61,554 nucleotides of DNA from positions 1 to 61,554 of the forward strand of contig NZ_CAJUHF010000019.1 of assembly GCF_910585845.1 (NCBI RefSeq), read 5' to 3'. The notes beneath the pieces were generated by a model. The model saw nothing but the letters and a program-made list of their open reading frames with translations, was not told the DNA's origin and did no database searches. This document shows, one piece after another, positions 17,371 to 27,215 of this stretch; position 1 is the stretch's first letter, and every line of letters begins with the position of its first letter. The position numbers and the translations under genes are program-made. The stretch comes from an uncultured Bacteroides sp. GTDB taxonomy: Bacteria > Bacteroidota > Bacteroidia > Bacteroidales > Bacteroidaceae.

Positions 17371-18591
17371 TTATTCGTATCTTATTGCTTCTATCGGATC
17401 CAGGTCGGCAGCTTTCTTGGCAGGGTACCAGCCGAAGAACACGCCGGTGACGGTGCAGACTGCGAAGGAGAGAAAGACACTCCAAGCTTGGATATAAATG
17501 GGCCAATGCGCCACGTTCTTTACCATGAATGCAGCTCCACAACCGATGACAACCCCGATGATGCCTCCCGTGATACTGATCAGAATGGCCTCAATCAGGA
17601 ATTGCGATAGGATGTCTATGCCCCGTGCACCGACAGACATGCGCAGGCCAATCTCACGGGTACGCTCCGTTACGCTGACGTACATAATGTTCATGATGCC
17701 GATACCGCCTACCACCAGAGAGATACCGGCAATACATGCCAGAAGTGTAGTCATCAGGTCGGTGGTGGAGTTCAGCATGGTGCTGAGTTCTTGCTGGCTG
17801 CGGATGGTGAAGTCATCATCGTCACTCTCTTTCAGCTTGTGGTTGCGGCGCAGGAGGGTGGTGATTTCTTCGGTTGCATAATCCGTCATGTCTTCGGAGA
17901 GGGCAGAGGCGAAGATGCCTTGCAGGTAGGTAACGGCAAGCATGCGTTTCATGACAGTGGTGTAGGGAGCCAGTACGATTTCGTCCTGGTCCATACCCAT
18001 GGAGTTGTATCCTTTGGCTTTGAGCACACCCACTACGCGCAGCGGCACTTGATTGAATCGGATGGTATGTCCGATAGGGTCTTGCCCGTTGGGAAAGAGA
18101 TTGTCTACGATGGTCTTGCCGATGACGCAGACTTTGGCTGCGGTTTGAATGTCGGCTTCGGTGAACATCTCACCGCTTTCCACGTTCAACTGTCGGATTT
18201 CGAGATATTCCGTACCCACGCCATTCACGGAAGCGGGGTAGTTGTTGTTACCGGCAATGAGTTGTCCGCTGGATGATACGTTGGGACTGATGGCGGCCAG
18301 GAAGTTGGTCTCGTCGCGCAGTGATTCGTAGTCGGTCAGTTTCAAGGTCTGCATAGACGAGGCGTCTTGCCGGACACCGCCACGCATGTCACCGCCCGGA
18401 TGAATCATGATCATATTAGAGCCCATTTCCGATATCTGCGCCTGAATGCTTTTCTTCGAACCCTGTCCGATGGCAAGCATGGTGATGACGGATGCTACAC
18501 CGATGATGATACCCAACATGGTGAGGAATGCACGCAACTTATTGTTGGCAAGGGCGCGGAGGGCTATTTTGAAAAGGTTTGTTCCGTTCAT
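17371..18591 (-). CDS. MacB-type ABC transporter permease
   Basis: About 406 residues. The N-terminal helix (ALANNKLRAFLTMLGIIIGVASV) is followed by a large periplasmic MacB_PCD domain (about 50-270) and three C-terminal helices with the FtsX fold (SLVVGGIGIMNIMYVSVTER, then EIGLRMSVGA). MacB-type permeases are mechanotransmission pumps that push substrates from the periplasm through a TolC channel. Unlike E. coli MacB, permease and ATPase are separate genes here. ATG at 18591 (MNGTNLF) is preferred over one 27 codons upstream, because that extension overlaps the ATPase gene and looks non-coding. Confidence 0.92.
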   Translation of the reverse strand: MNGTNLFKIALRALANNKLRAFLTMLGIIIGVASVITMLAIGQGSKKSIQAQISEMGSNMIMIHPGGDMRGGVRQDASSMQTLKLTDYESLRDETNFLAAISPNVSSSGQLIAGNNNYPASVNGVGTEYLEIRQLNVESGEMFTEADIQTAAKVCVIGKTIVDNLFPNGQDPIGHTIRFNQVPLRVVGVLKAKGYNSMGMDQDEIVLAPYTTVMKRMLAVTYLQGIFASALSEDMTDYATEEITTLLRRNHKLKESDDDDFTIRSQQELSTMLNSTTDLMTTLLACIAGISLVVGGIGIMNIMYVSVTERTREIGLRMSVGARGIDILSQFLIEAILISITGGIIGVVIGCGAAFMVKNVAHWPIYIQAWSVFLSFAVCTVTGVFFGWYPAKKAADLDPIEAIRYE

Positions 18592-18604
18592 AGTTTTTTT
18601 ATTT

Positions 18605-19351
18605 TCAATCTTCTTCGTTCTTGGGTAGTGCTGCCAGAGCTTCGGCTGCCGAGAGGATTTTCGGGTTGACAATGTCTTCCGTCACATGTCCGTCGCGTAA
18701 GCGGATGTTCCGGCTGCTGTACTGGGCTATTTCGGGGTTGTGCGTGACGAATATGATGGTACGTCCTTCGGCATGTAGTTTCTGGAAGAGAACCAGAATT
18801 TCGAAAGAAGTACGGGTGTCAAGGTTACCCGTTGCCTCGTCGGCGAGGATTACCGCAGGGTTGTTCACCAAGGCACGGGCAATGGCGACACGCTGCATCT
18901 GTCCACCGGACATCTGGTTCGACTTGTGCTCCAAGCGTTCCGCCAGTCCCACGGCCTTTAGGGCTTCGATGGCACGGCGGCGGCGTTCGGCAGCTGAGAC
19001 GGCAGCGTTGTACATCAGGGGAAGCTCTACATTCTCCACGGCAGTGGTCTTGGCCAGAAGGTTGTAGTTCTGGAAGACGAAGCCGATCTTGCGGTTCCTC
19101 AGGATGGCACGCTGGGACTTGCTCATGGTGCGCACGGATATGCCGTCCAGCAGGTATTCACCGCTGGTAGGGGTGTCGAGGCAGCCCAAGGTGTTCAGCA
19201 AAGTTGATTTGCCAGAACCGGACGTACCCATGATGGTGACGAACTCCCCTTCGGCGATAGAGAAGGAGACTCCACGCAAGGCGTGTACCGTCTCTTCGCC
19301 CACTTGGAAGTCGCGTCGGATGTTTTGCAATTCTATAACTGTTTTATTCAT
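18605..19351 (-). CDS. MacB/LolD-type ABC ATPase
   Basis: 248 residues with all ABC motifs: Walker A GTSGSGKST, Q-loop FVFQNYNLL, signature MSGGQMQRVAIARAL, Walker B VILADEATGNLD and H-loop VTHN. It energises the permease encoded 13 bases downstream. It belongs to the MacB/LolD branch (DEATGNLDT) and not to nutrient importers. Confidence 0.95.
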   Translation of the reverse strand: MNKTVIELQNIRRDFQVGEETVHALRGVSFSIAEGEFVTIMGTSGSGKSTLLNTLGCLDTPTSGEYLLDGISVRTMSKSQRAILRNRKIGFVFQNYNLLAKTTAVENVELPLMYNAAVSAAERRRRAIEALKAVGLAERLEHKSNQMSGGQMQRVAIARALVNNPAVILADEATGNLDTRTSFEILVLFQKLHAEGRTIIFVTHNPEIAQYSSRNIRLRDGHVTEDIVNPKILSAAEALAALPKNEED

Positions 19352-19404
19352 ATCGCTTGTTTTTTGCTATTCCACAAATGATTGTTTCGATAAAGTCTGA
19401 ATCA

Positions 19405-20628
19405 TCATTTGCCATTCCTCTTTTTATTTCCTCCCGGAGGGCCAGGCATGAAGGGGCTTCTTTCGCCATCGGTTTGTCCTTCGGGCATGACTGCCTGTCC
19501 GCCGCTGGTGCTGATTACGGCATCGGCAATGATCTGTGCGCCTTCACTGATGCCGCCGGTAATTTCCGTCATGATGCCGTTCGAGATACCCACGCTGACC
19601 GGATGGGCGGTGAACGTGTTGCCTTCTCGAGTCCATACTTTATGTTCGCCCTCACAATCGTTGATCACGGCATCTTGTCCAACCAGTGGGAGAGCGGGCG
19701 TGAAGCGCAGTGCTTTGGCGGGGATGCTCAGCACTCCCTGCTTGTCCAGCGTATAGATGGTGATGTTCGCTGTCAGCCTCGGTTTCAGTTTCAAGTCGGG
19801 GTTGTGGGCAGAGATGACTACCTCGTAGGTGACTACCGTCGTGCTGGTAGTGGTGCTGCTCGAACTGCTTGTAGCTCCAAGGCGGATTTGCGTCACCCTG
19901 CCTTCGAACACATCGTTCGGGTAAGCGTCCACTGTGAAGCTGACGCGCTGTCCTTCTTCCACTTCGCCTATGTCGGCCTCGTCAACGTCGGCAACTACTT
20001 GCATCTGGGTCAGGTCGGCGGCAATGGTGAAGAGGGTCGGGGTCTCGAAGCCGGAAGCTACGGTCTGTCCCTCCTCTACGTCACGGCTGATGACAACGCC
20101 GTCGATGGGCGAGGTGATGGTGGCGTATGAGAGGTTGCGCTCTGCCTTGGCGAGCGAAGCCTTACTGCTGTCGAAGGCACTTTTGGCTTTCTGATAGTTG
20201 TAGAGGCTCTGCTCGTAGTCCGTGTCGCTGATGAGCTGCTTCTCGTGCAGGCCTTTGTTGCGTTCGTAGTTCTTCTGCTGATATTCGTATTCGGCTTTGG
20301 CACCGTCGTAAGTGGCCTTTTGCAAGGCGAGTTCACTTTGCAGGGTCACTTTGTCCATTTCGGCGATGAGTTGCCCTTTGGTCACTACGGAGTTATAGTC
20401 GGCATACAGTTTGTCGATGATGCCGCTGACCTGCGTACCGACTTCTACTTCGGTCACCGGTTCTATGGTGCCTGTGGCGGTCACGAAGTTGGAGATGTCG
20501 GCGCGTCCCACGGTGGTTGTCTCGTACACCACTTTCCGGTTCTTGGCTTTTCCGCCCAATGTCCAGATAGCTATGCCGGCAACGATGATGACTCCGGCTG
20601 CTACGATGATAATCTTTTTCTTGCTCAT
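19405..20628 (-). CDS. MacA-type periplasmic adaptor (HlyD family)
   Basis: 407 residues: one N-terminal membrane anchor (about 5-24), a barrel-sandwich/lipoyl half near 55-85, a coiled-coil hairpin (about 95-180), the second lipoyl half (ATITSPIDGVVISRDVEEGQTV) and a beta-barrel. A serine/threonine-rich stretch (GATSSSSSTTTSTT) and a Pro/Gly-rich tail are lineage-specific. It bridges the MacB permease to TolC across the periplasm and is in operon order TolC-MacA-ATPase-permease. Confidence 0.93.
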   Translation of the reverse strand: MSKKKIIIVAAGVIIVAGIAIWTLGGKAKNRKVVYETTTVGRADISNFVTATGTIEPVTEVEVGTQVSGIIDKLYADYNSVVTKGQLIAEMDKVTLQSELALQKATYDGAKAEYEYQQKNYERNKGLHEKQLISDTDYEQSLYNYQKAKSAFDSSKASLAKAERNLSYATITSPIDGVVISRDVEEGQTVASGFETPTLFTIAADLTQMQVVADVDEADIGEVEEGQRVSFTVDAYPNDVFEGRVTQIRLGATSSSSSTTTSTTVVTYEVVISAHNPDLKLKPRLTANITIYTLDKQGVLSIPAKALRFTPALPLVGQDAVINDCEGEHKVWTREGNTFTAHPVSVGISNGIMTEITGGISEGAQIIADAVISTSGGQAVMPEGQTDGERSPFMPGPPGGNKKRNGK

Positions 20629-20645
20629 ATTCTATGCTGATATAC

Positions 20646-22109
20646 TTATTGATTTAAGTTTACGTCTCGGGTATCTGTTTGCAGTGCGATTTCCTCTCCC
20701 TGATAGAAACGCAACAGTTGGGCATTCAGTATTGCCATGTACTTGGCTTGCAGGGTCTCCTGCTGGGCGTTGAGCAGATTGCTTTTTTCAGTCAACAACT
20801 CTACGGTGTTCTTCATGCCCAGGTTGAATTGTTCTTGGATGAGGTCGTAGCTCGCCTGCGTGCTGCGCAGCTTTTCGGCGGCAGCGGCATATTGTTGCTG
20901 TGCGCTGTTGGCATCCAGCCATAGGCTTTCGATGGTTTTGTACAGCGTCTTCTGCTGGTCCAGCAGTTCCAGCTCGCTGGTCTGCTTTTGCAGGCGTGCC
21001 TTCTGCACGGTGCTCTTGGTCTGGCGGTTGTTGAAGATGGGTATGCTGACGGTCAGTCCTAAGGAGTTGTTCCAGTTGTTCTTCACCTGTTCGGAGAAAG
21101 AGAAATCGTTTCCGTTGGCATTTGTCGTTCCGATGCCTGCACTGAGACTCAGGGTGGGGATGTAGCCCGCTTTGGCGATGTTGATGTCGAGGTCCGACGC
21201 CTGCACATTCAGTTTGCCCGACTCTATTTCCGGACGAAAGGCAAGTGCAGCGTGATACACATCCGCCTTGGCGGGTAGGGGCACCAGTACGCTCTCGTCG
21301 CCCAAGGCAGGCAGGTAGAGATTCATCTCTTCTTCACCATCCAGTTCGAGGAGTTGTTTCAGTTGCAGTTTGTATTCCTGCAGGGTGGCTTGTGCAGTCA
21401 CTAACTGATACTTATCCGTGCTGACCTGCGCTTCCAGTTGGGCGAGGTCGCTTTGGGCAATGCTTCCGGCTTCCAGCAGTTGCTGTCCGCGGTCGCGTAC
21501 TGCTTGGCTGACAGCAAGCGTGTTCTCGTTCACTCTCACTGCTTCGGCGGCGTAGAGTATCTGTACATATATCTGTGCGATGCTCTCTTCGATGGAGTTT
21601 TCGCTTTCGGCAACGTTGAGTTCGGCAATGCGGTTGTTCAGTTTCTGCTGTTTGATGGTGTTCAGGCGCTTGTTGCCATTGTAAAGGATCCAGTTGGCAT
21701 CAATGCCATAACTGCCGTTGTATGATGTCTTGCTCGAACTGCTGGTGATGTTGTCGCCACTGATGATAGTGCCGCTTTCACTGTTCGGGCGGTTCACGAT
21801 ACGTTGGCTGATACTTGCCGACAGGCTGGGGAAGAGGGCGGCTTTGGCGGTCTTTACGTCCACTTCGGCACTTTCCGCACTGATACGGTTGCGTTTCAGA
21901 GTGATGTTGTGCTGCAAGGCATAGTCAATGCAGGTTTGCAGATCCCATTGTGAGGGGAGGGTTTCGCCATCGGGCAATGCACTGCCTTGCAACATACTTC
22001 CGGTTTGCGGGGCAGGAGCCTTCTCTCCTTGTGCAAACAGTGGTGCGTTGCCTGCACAAGCGTTTGCCATGCATAGGGTTATCACTGTCAATCTTCTTAC
22101 ATTTTTCAT
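20646..22109 (-). CDS. TolC-family outer-membrane channel
   Basis: About 487 residues with a signal peptide (MKNVRRLTVITLCMANACAG...) starting at the ATG 22109. An upstream frame extension to 22310 has no signal-like start and lies upstream of the promoter, so it is rejected. Two OEP repeats (about 80-290 and 310-480) hold long helices such as LDLLDQQKT-like coils and NNRQTKSTVQKARLQ. It forms the outer-membrane exit duct of the pump. First gene of the minus-strand operon, driven by the promoter at 22147-22179. Confidence 0.92.
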   Translation of the reverse strand: MKNVRRLTVITLCMANACAGNAPLFAQGEKAPAPQTGSMLQGSALPDGETLPSQWDLQTCIDYALQHNITLKRNRISAESAEVDVKTAKAALFPSLSASISQRIVNRPNSESGTIISGDNITSSSSKTSYNGSYGIDANWILYNGNKRLNTIKQQKLNNRIAELNVAESENSIEESIAQIYVQILYAAEAVRVNENTLAVSQAVRDRGQQLLEAGSIAQSDLAQLEAQVSTDKYQLVTAQATLQEYKLQLKQLLELDGEEEMNLYLPALGDESVLVPLPAKADVYHAALAFRPEIESGKLNVQASDLDINIAKAGYIPTLSLSAGIGTTNANGNDFSFSEQVKNNWNNSLGLTVSIPIFNNRQTKSTVQKARLQKQTSELELLDQQKTLYKTIESLWLDANSAQQQYAAAAEKLRSTQASYDLIQEQFNLGMKNTVELLTEKSNLLNAQQETLQAKYMAILNAQLLRFYQGEEIALQTDTRDVNLNQ

Positions 22110-22146
22110 ATATCTGTTCTTGCTAAAAATGTTTTTATTTCCGGGG

Positions 22147-22179
22147 CAAATGTATGGGACATCAGGAAAAATGACAAAA
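22147..22179 (-). promoter_or_regulatory. promoter of the TolC-MacAB operon
   Basis: Minus strand TTTTG (22175-22179), 20 bases, TACATTTG (22147-22154); about 30 bases to the TolC start. A full match to the Bacteroides pattern. Confidence 0.8.
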
Positions 22180-22342
22180 TGAATAGACGGTTCGCGAGTT
22201 TTCAACGCCGGAGTGCTCTTTTGTGTCGATAACCGATTTGGCTTGATAAAAGCTGGAGATACATTCCTTCTAAAAAAGATAATCCGCACTGTTCTATAAG
22301 AAATATTCATGCAAGATCCTGTTTTGCCCGATAACTCTCTTT

Positions 22343-22466
22343 ACCCCCTTCAGAATACCTTCTGAGAGGGGGGGTAATGAGTCAGGGACTGAAAGGGTTT
22401 GACTCAGGGACTGAATGCCTTTCAGTCCCTGACTGAATGGGGTTCACTCAGTGAGTCATTTGGAAA
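22343..22466. repeat. hairpin-headed 22-base array D
   Basis: A hairpin (CCCCCTTCAGAA at 22344-22355 against TTCTGAGAGGGGG at 22360-22372) is followed by four exact-length 22-base units at 22379, 22401, 22423 and 22445. The same element, about 120 bases long, occurs in reverse orientation at 46145-46258. It lies in the 672-base gap between the TolC gene and DUF4492. The rest of that gap holds only a TTAACTCCT-rich stretch and the cyd promoter. Confidence 0.85.
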
Positions 22467-22727
22467 TGAAATTTTATGGAAAGGATTTTCACTGTTTTTG
22501 TAAAATAATCTGCTTTATGCCTATTCAAGTGGGACTCTTTGTTGGACATGGTTCTTTTATTTAGAGGAGTTAAAGGGAGTAGAACCGATACTCTTATATA
22601 TAATGTAGTAGCAGAAGTATAGGTTTTTAACTCCTAAGCCGGCTTGTCGGCTGATAATTCCCGATAACTTCTGTTAACTCCTTTAGATAAAAAAGCTGTG
22701 CTGCCAACTAACTTTTTCTACCTTTCA

Positions 22728-22759
22728 TTTGTTTTCTATATATAGAAATTTTATATTTG
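22728..22759 (+). promoter_or_regulatory. promoter of the cytochrome bd operon
   Basis: TTTG (22728-22731), 20 bases, TATATTTG (22752-22759), 22 bases before the DUF4492 ATG. Confidence 0.8.
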
Positions 22760-22781
22760 TAATGATTATAATTTTGTTATT

Positions 22782-23027
22782 ATGAAGAATACGGTACTTA
22801 GTATCTGGCGTTTCTATATGGACGGATTTCGCAGTATGACGCTGGGGCGCACTTTGTGGCTTATTATATTGGTAAAACTCTTTATCCTGTTTGCCATTCT
22901 GCGCATATTCTTCTTTCCTGATTTCCTGAACTCTGTTGCTACTGATGGCGACAAGGAAGGTTATGTCAGCAATGAGCTGATTGAGCGTGCTATTGGCAGT
23001 CCGCCCTCCTCATCATCGGTTCCGTAA
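22782..23027 (+). CDS. DUF4492 small membrane protein (cytochrome bd accessory)
   Basis: 81 residues with one or two closely spaced hydrophobic segments (TLWLIILVKLFILFAILRIF). It matches the DUF4492 proteins found directly upstream of cydA in Bacteroidetes and may serve as a small subunit comparable to CydX. That role is inferred from position only. It is the first gene of the operon, 115 bases before cydA. Confidence 0.85.
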   Translation: MKNTVLSIWRFYMDGFRSMTLGRTLWLIILVKLFILFAILRIFFFPDFLNSVATDGDKEGYVSNELIERAIGSPPSSSSVP

Positions 23028-23142
23028 TTTGCCCGACGGTACTCTTCCGTAATTCTATAATTCAATAACTCTGTATCTCAACAAACTCCGTAATTTAAAA
23101 ACGAATAAACTCAATAACTTAAAAACTAAAAACTTACTTCTT

Positions 23143-24690
23143 ATGCTTGAGCACATAGACACTTCTCTGATCGACTGGTCGAGGGCACAATTTGCACTGA
23201 CCGCCATCTATCATTGGATTTTCGTGCCCCTCACGTTGGGGCTGGCAGTCATCATGGGCATCATGGAGACCATGTATTACAAAACGGGCGATGAACGCTG
23301 GAAACGGACAACCAAATTCTGGATGAAACTTTTCGGTATCAACTTCGCCGTGGGCATAGCTACGGGTCTGATCCTGGAATTTGAATTTGGAACCAACTGG
23401 AGCAACTACTCTTGGTTCGTGGGCGACATCTTCGGTGCACCGCTTGCCATTGAGGGTATTGTGGCTTTCTTTATGGAAGCTACATTCGTTGCAGTCATGT
23501 TTTTCGGCTGGGAGAAGGTGAGCAAACGCTTCCATCTCGCCTCTACCTGGCTGACGGGACTTGGCGCAACGATATCCGCCTGGTGGATACTTGTGGCAAA
23601 CGCCTGGATGCAGAATCCGGTGGGGATGGAGTTTAATCCTGCAGCAGGCCGAAACGAAATGGTGGACTTTGCCGCAGTGGCACTTTCGCCGATGGCCGTG
23701 AATAAGTTTTTCCATACGGTATTGTCCGGATGGATACTGGGAGCGATATTCGTAGTGGGGGTAAGCTGCTGGTTTCTGATGAAGAACAGGGATAAGCAGT
23801 TTGCCTTGTCAAGCATCAAGATAGCCGCCTGGGTGGGGCTGGTTTCGGCATTGCTTTCGGCATGGACAGGAGACGGATCGGGCTATCAGGTAGCGCAGAA
23901 ACAGCCGATGAAGCTGGCTGCGATGGAAGGATACTACGAAGGGCAGCAGGGAGCCGGACTGGTGGCTGTCGGTATGCTGAATCCGGAGAAGAAGAGCTAT
24001 AATGATGGGGTAGCCCCCTTCTTGTTCAAGATAGAGCTTCCTAAGATGCTCTCTCTTTTGGCAGAGCGGAAGACGGATGCCTTTGTGCCTGGCATTACGG
24101 ATCTGATCGAGGGAGGCTATCAGCAGGCAGACGGCACAATGGCACTGTCTGCCAAAGAGAAGATAGAGCGTGGCAAGACCGCGATTGCCGCGTTCGGTGC
24201 TTATCGAACTGCCATGAAGGCAGGCAATAAAGCCGACATGGAAGCTGCCGGACAGGTGTTGAAAGAGAACATTGCCTATTTCGGCTATGGCTATATAAAA
24301 GATGTGAACGAACTAGTTCCCAATGTACCGTTGACGTTTTATGCTTTCCGTGTGATGGTGATGTTGGGGGGATATTTCATTCTCTTCTTTGTTGTGCTAC
24401 TCGTTCTTTCCTATAAGAAAGACCTTTCGAAGACGAAGTGGATGCACTGGGTGGCATTGTTGACTATCCCCTTGGGTTATCTTGCCGGACAGGCGGGATG
24501 GATCGTTGCGGAATGTGGGCGCCAACCGTGGGCCATACAGGATATGTTGCCGGTGAACGCTGCTATCTCCAAACTGAATGTCGGCTCGGTTCAGACGACG
24601 TTCTTCATCTTCCTGCTGCTGTTTTCCGTCATGCTGATAGCGGAAATCGGTATTATGCTCAGAGAGATACGCAAAGGAGTAGAGAAATAA
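23143..24690 (+). CDS. cydA: Cytochrome bd ubiquinol oxidase subunit I
   Basis: 515 residues, about nine membrane helices. It carries the haem ligands of the bd oxidases: His near the N-terminus in RAQFALTAIYHWIF, and the segment AGWIVAECGRQPWAIQ that is diagnostic for CydA. The quinol-binding loop between helices 6 and 7 (about 250-390) is present. With CydB it reduces oxygen to water using menaquinol. In an anaerobic gut Bacteroides this supports life at nanomolar oxygen. Confidence 0.97.
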   Translation: MLEHIDTSLIDWSRAQFALTAIYHWIFVPLTLGLAVIMGIMETMYYKTGDERWKRTTKFWMKLFGINFAVGIATGLILEFEFGTNWSNYSWFVGDIFGAPLAIEGIVAFFMEATFVAVMFFGWEKVSKRFHLASTWLTGLGATISAWWILVANAWMQNPVGMEFNPAAGRNEMVDFAAVALSPMAVNKFFHTVLSGWILGAIFVVGVSCWFLMKNRDKQFALSSIKIAAWVGLVSALLSAWTGDGSGYQVAQKQPMKLAAMEGYYEGQQGAGLVAVGMLNPEKKSYNDGVAPFLFKIELPKMLSLLAERKTDAFVPGITDLIEGGYQQADGTMALSAKEKIERGKTAIAAFGAYRTAMKAGNKADMEAAGQVLKENIAYFGYGYIKDVNELVPNVPLTFYAFRVMVMLGGYFILFFVVLLVLSYKKDLSKTKWMHWVALLTIPLGYLAGQAGWIVAECGRQPWAIQDMLPVNAAISKLNVGSVQTTFFIFLLLFSVMLIAEIGIMLREIRKGVEK

Positions 24691-24725
24691 TGAATCCGAA
24701 AAAAATAACTAAAAAATAGAATCAA

Positions 24726-25871
24726 ATGACTTACGCTTTTTTACAACAATATTGGTGGTTCGTAGTATCATTGCTGGGAGCCTTGCTTGTGTTTTTGCTG
24801 TTTGTGCAGGGAGGCAATTCACTCCTGTTCTGTCTGGGAAAGACGGAAGAGCACAAGAAACTGATGGTAAATTCTACCGGTCGCAAATGGGAGTTCACTT
24901 TTACGACTCTGGTAACCTTTGGCGGAGCGTTCTTTGCCTCATTTCCACTGTTCTATAGCACCAGTTTCGGCGGAGCCTACTGGCTTTGGATGATTATCCT
25001 GTTCAGTTATGTATTGCAGGCAGTCAGCTACGAGTTTCAGAGTAAAGCCGGAAACCTGTTGGGCAAGAAGACATACAGGGTCTTTCTGGTGATGAACGGT
25101 GTGATTGGCCCTGTGTTGCTGGGCGGTGCCGTTGCCACGTTCTTTACGGGTTCGGCATTCTGTGTAGACAAGAGCAACATGGCGGACACGGTGATGCCCG
25201 TGATCAGCCATTGGGCGAATGGTTGGCATGGGTTGGATGCGCTTGCCGATGTGTGGAATGTCGTATTGGGACTGGCAGTGTTCTTCCTGGCACGTGTTTT
25301 GGGAGCGCTCTATTTCATCAATAATATTGATGATGATGTTCTAGTAGCACGCAGCCGCCGTTCGTTGATAGGAAATACGGCACTGTTTCTGGTGTTCTTT
25401 CTGTCTTTCGTCATCCGGACGTTGTTGGCAGACGGATATGCGGTTGATGCTGCTACGGGAGAAATCTTCCTTGAACCATACAAGTATCTGACAAACTTTA
25501 TAGAGATGCCGTTGGTACTGGTTACTTTCCTTGTCGGAGTGGTACTGGTTCTTGGGGGCATCGGCACGACTCTACTGAAGAAGACTTTTGATAAAGGCAT
25601 CTGGTTTACGGGGATAGGTACGGTGTTGGCAGTGCTTGCCTTGCTGCTTGTGGCCGGATACAATCATACGGCATATTATCCCTCTACGGACGATCTCCAA
25701 AGTTCATTGACACTGGCGAACAGTTGCTCCAGTGAGTTTACGCTGCGGGTGATGTTTTATGTTTCTTTCCTGGTTCCGTTTGTGTTGGCATATATCTTCT
25801 ATGCATGGAGAAGCATTGATGCGCACAAGATCAGCAAAAAGGAAGTAACAGGCGGGGAACACGCTTATTGA
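24726..25871 (+). CDS. cydB: Cytochrome bd ubiquinol oxidase subunit II
   Basis: 381 residues, about eight to nine membrane helices, 35 bases after cydA. It starts with the family-typical short polar N-terminus and WWFVVSLLGALLVFLLFVQGG, and contains RKWEFTFTTLVTFGGAFFAS. Partner of CydA. The stop is followed by a low-complexity AT-rich inverted repeat shared with the convergent gene. Confidence 0.96.
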   Translation: MTYAFLQQYWWFVVSLLGALLVFLLFVQGGNSLLFCLGKTEEHKKLMVNSTGRKWEFTFTTLVTFGGAFFASFPLFYSTSFGGAYWLWMIILFSYVLQAVSYEFQSKAGNLLGKKTYRVFLVMNGVIGPVLLGGAVATFFTGSAFCVDKSNMADTVMPVISHWANGWHGLDALADVWNVVLGLAVFFLARVLGALYFINNIDDDVLVARSRRSLIGNTALFLVFFLSFVIRTLLADGYAVDAATGEIFLEPYKYLTNFIEMPLVLVTFLVGVVLVLGGIGTTLLKKTFDKGIWFTGIGTVLAVLALLLVAGYNHTAYYPSTDDLQSSLTLANSCSSEFTLRVMFYVSFLVPFVLAYIFYAWRSIDAHKISKKEVTGGEHAY

Positions 25872-25965
25872 AAATGGAAAATTGAAAATGGAGAGTGGAA
25901 AATTAAAACTTCCAACTCTTCATTTTCCATTTTCCACTTTCCATTTTCCATTTCCCTATCAGCCT
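25868..25965. repeat. low-complexity inverted repeat between convergent genes
   Basis: GAAAATGGAAAATT-type units on the left and their complement (CATTTTCCATTTTCC) on the right form a long imperfect hairpin. It probably ends transcription from both sides. The last codons of the minus-strand gene at 25903 are inside it. Confidence 0.7.
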
Positions 25966-27177
25966 GTCATATCTTTCTCCGAAAGCACGGTGGTAGACAA
26001 GTATCAGATATTCATTCTCTGTTTCATAATAATTACCTTCCGCTGGCGATGTGCTTCCCGAATTTTTCTCTGGTGCCACATACAGGTACTGATAATTATA
26101 TGCCCCTTGTTTCAGCAATAGGGTACACTCGTATGCGTGCTTCTCCGGATTATACTTCAAACGGTTTTCTTCATTAAAGCGGTCGTACGTGAATGCTCCT
26201 TGCAGATAGAAATCTCCTTCGGCGAGCGGCTTTTCCCATTGCAGGGAGAAGTGCACGAAGAAGTAGTCTGCTTCTGTCGCATTGTCTGTGGCATCGTCGT
26301 AACGTATGACGAAGCGCCCGTTCTGGTCCTGGTCGTAGCTGTAATTCAGGATGCGCGGTTCGTCCGGAAGGAGAGTCACGTGGTAGTAGGGATTGTGATA
26401 GCGGATACTTTCCACTCCTTTCGATGCATACTGGGTATTCACCATTTCGAAACGGCGGTACTCATTTCCGGCAGGGAATATCAGGGCACGGTTATGCTCA
26501 TATTTCAATAGGTCGGTACCTACGTATGACGGTTGAAGACTGGTTACTTCATTGTCCGTACGGTTGTTCTGCAGAACGTGTACTTTGATTTCATTCTGCG
26601 GATTACGGATCGGATATCCTTTATGCTGAATATTAAAGCTGACCTGCTGATGCGTCTTGTTACGGTCTATATCTGTGTCGCTGCTGACTTGCGCCATCAC
26701 ATTTACTCTCTTTTCCATTACTCTGAAGCAAGCAGTGAAGGCTGGCTTCTCCTTGCCCTCTGCTTCATCGTACACCGTCAGCCGGTAGTTTCCGGAGAGT
26801 TTCAACTTTACTTGATCGTTCGGAAGGGTGAACTGATAGTGCGTATACGGCAGGGTAGTATTGACGGATATATCTGCGTTTTCTATCGGATTGTCGTTGA
26901 AACCATCCAAATATTCCGTTTCGGAGATATCGGAGGGAGTCCAATCGGCATTGCAATGGGTAAGAACATACTGATAGCGATGGTAATCATGCGTGAGGCG
27001 GTCGAAGGAGACTTCTACCGTTTCATCATTGCCCAGGCATATGATGGCAGGAGCAGTATAGTCATTGTTGGCAATGACTTGCACGGTACGTATGTGTGGC
27101 GTATGGATTTCAGTACGTTGCGAATGCGCTTTGCAGTAAACGATACAGACCAAAAGGAGTAGCCAATATTTCTTCAT
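25903..27177 (-). CDS. DUF5103 / type IX secretion 'plug'-domain protein
   Basis: 424 residues with a signal peptide (about 1-19). The body matches the DUF5103 family, whose characterised relative in Bacteroidetes plugs the type IX translocon. Recognisable stretches are HYHRYQYVLTHCNADW, LSGNYRLTVYDEA, and GDFYLQGAFTYDRFNEENRL. Gut Bacteroides of this kind generally lack a complete type IX system, so its job here is unclear. The last about 17 residues (WKMESGKWKMKSWKF) are translated from the low-complexity repeat and look like a run-on after loss of the original stop. Confidence 0.8.
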   Translation of the reverse strand: MKKYWLLLLVCIVYCKAHSQRTEIHTPHIRTVQVIANNDYTAPAIICLGNDETVEVSFDRLTHDYHRYQYVLTHCNADWTPSDISETEYLDGFNDNPIENADISVNTTLPYTHYQFTLPNDQVKLKLSGNYRLTVYDEAEGKEKPAFTACFRVMEKRVNVMAQVSSDTDIDRNKTHQQVSFNIQHKGYPIRNPQNEIKVHVLQNNRTDNEVTSLQPSYVGTDLLKYEHNRALIFPAGNEYRRFEMVNTQYASKGVESIRYHNPYYHVTLLPDEPRILNYSYDQDQNGRFVIRYDDATDNATEADYFFVHFSLQWEKPLAEGDFYLQGAFTYDRFNEENRLKYNPEKHAYECTLLLKQGAYNYQYLYVAPEKNSGSTSPAEGNYYETENEYLILVYHRAFGERYDRLIGKWKMESGKWKMKSWKF

Positions 27178-27215
27178 TCTGTAATAGTTTGAGGATTAAA
27201 CTGGGAAGTGGCCAG

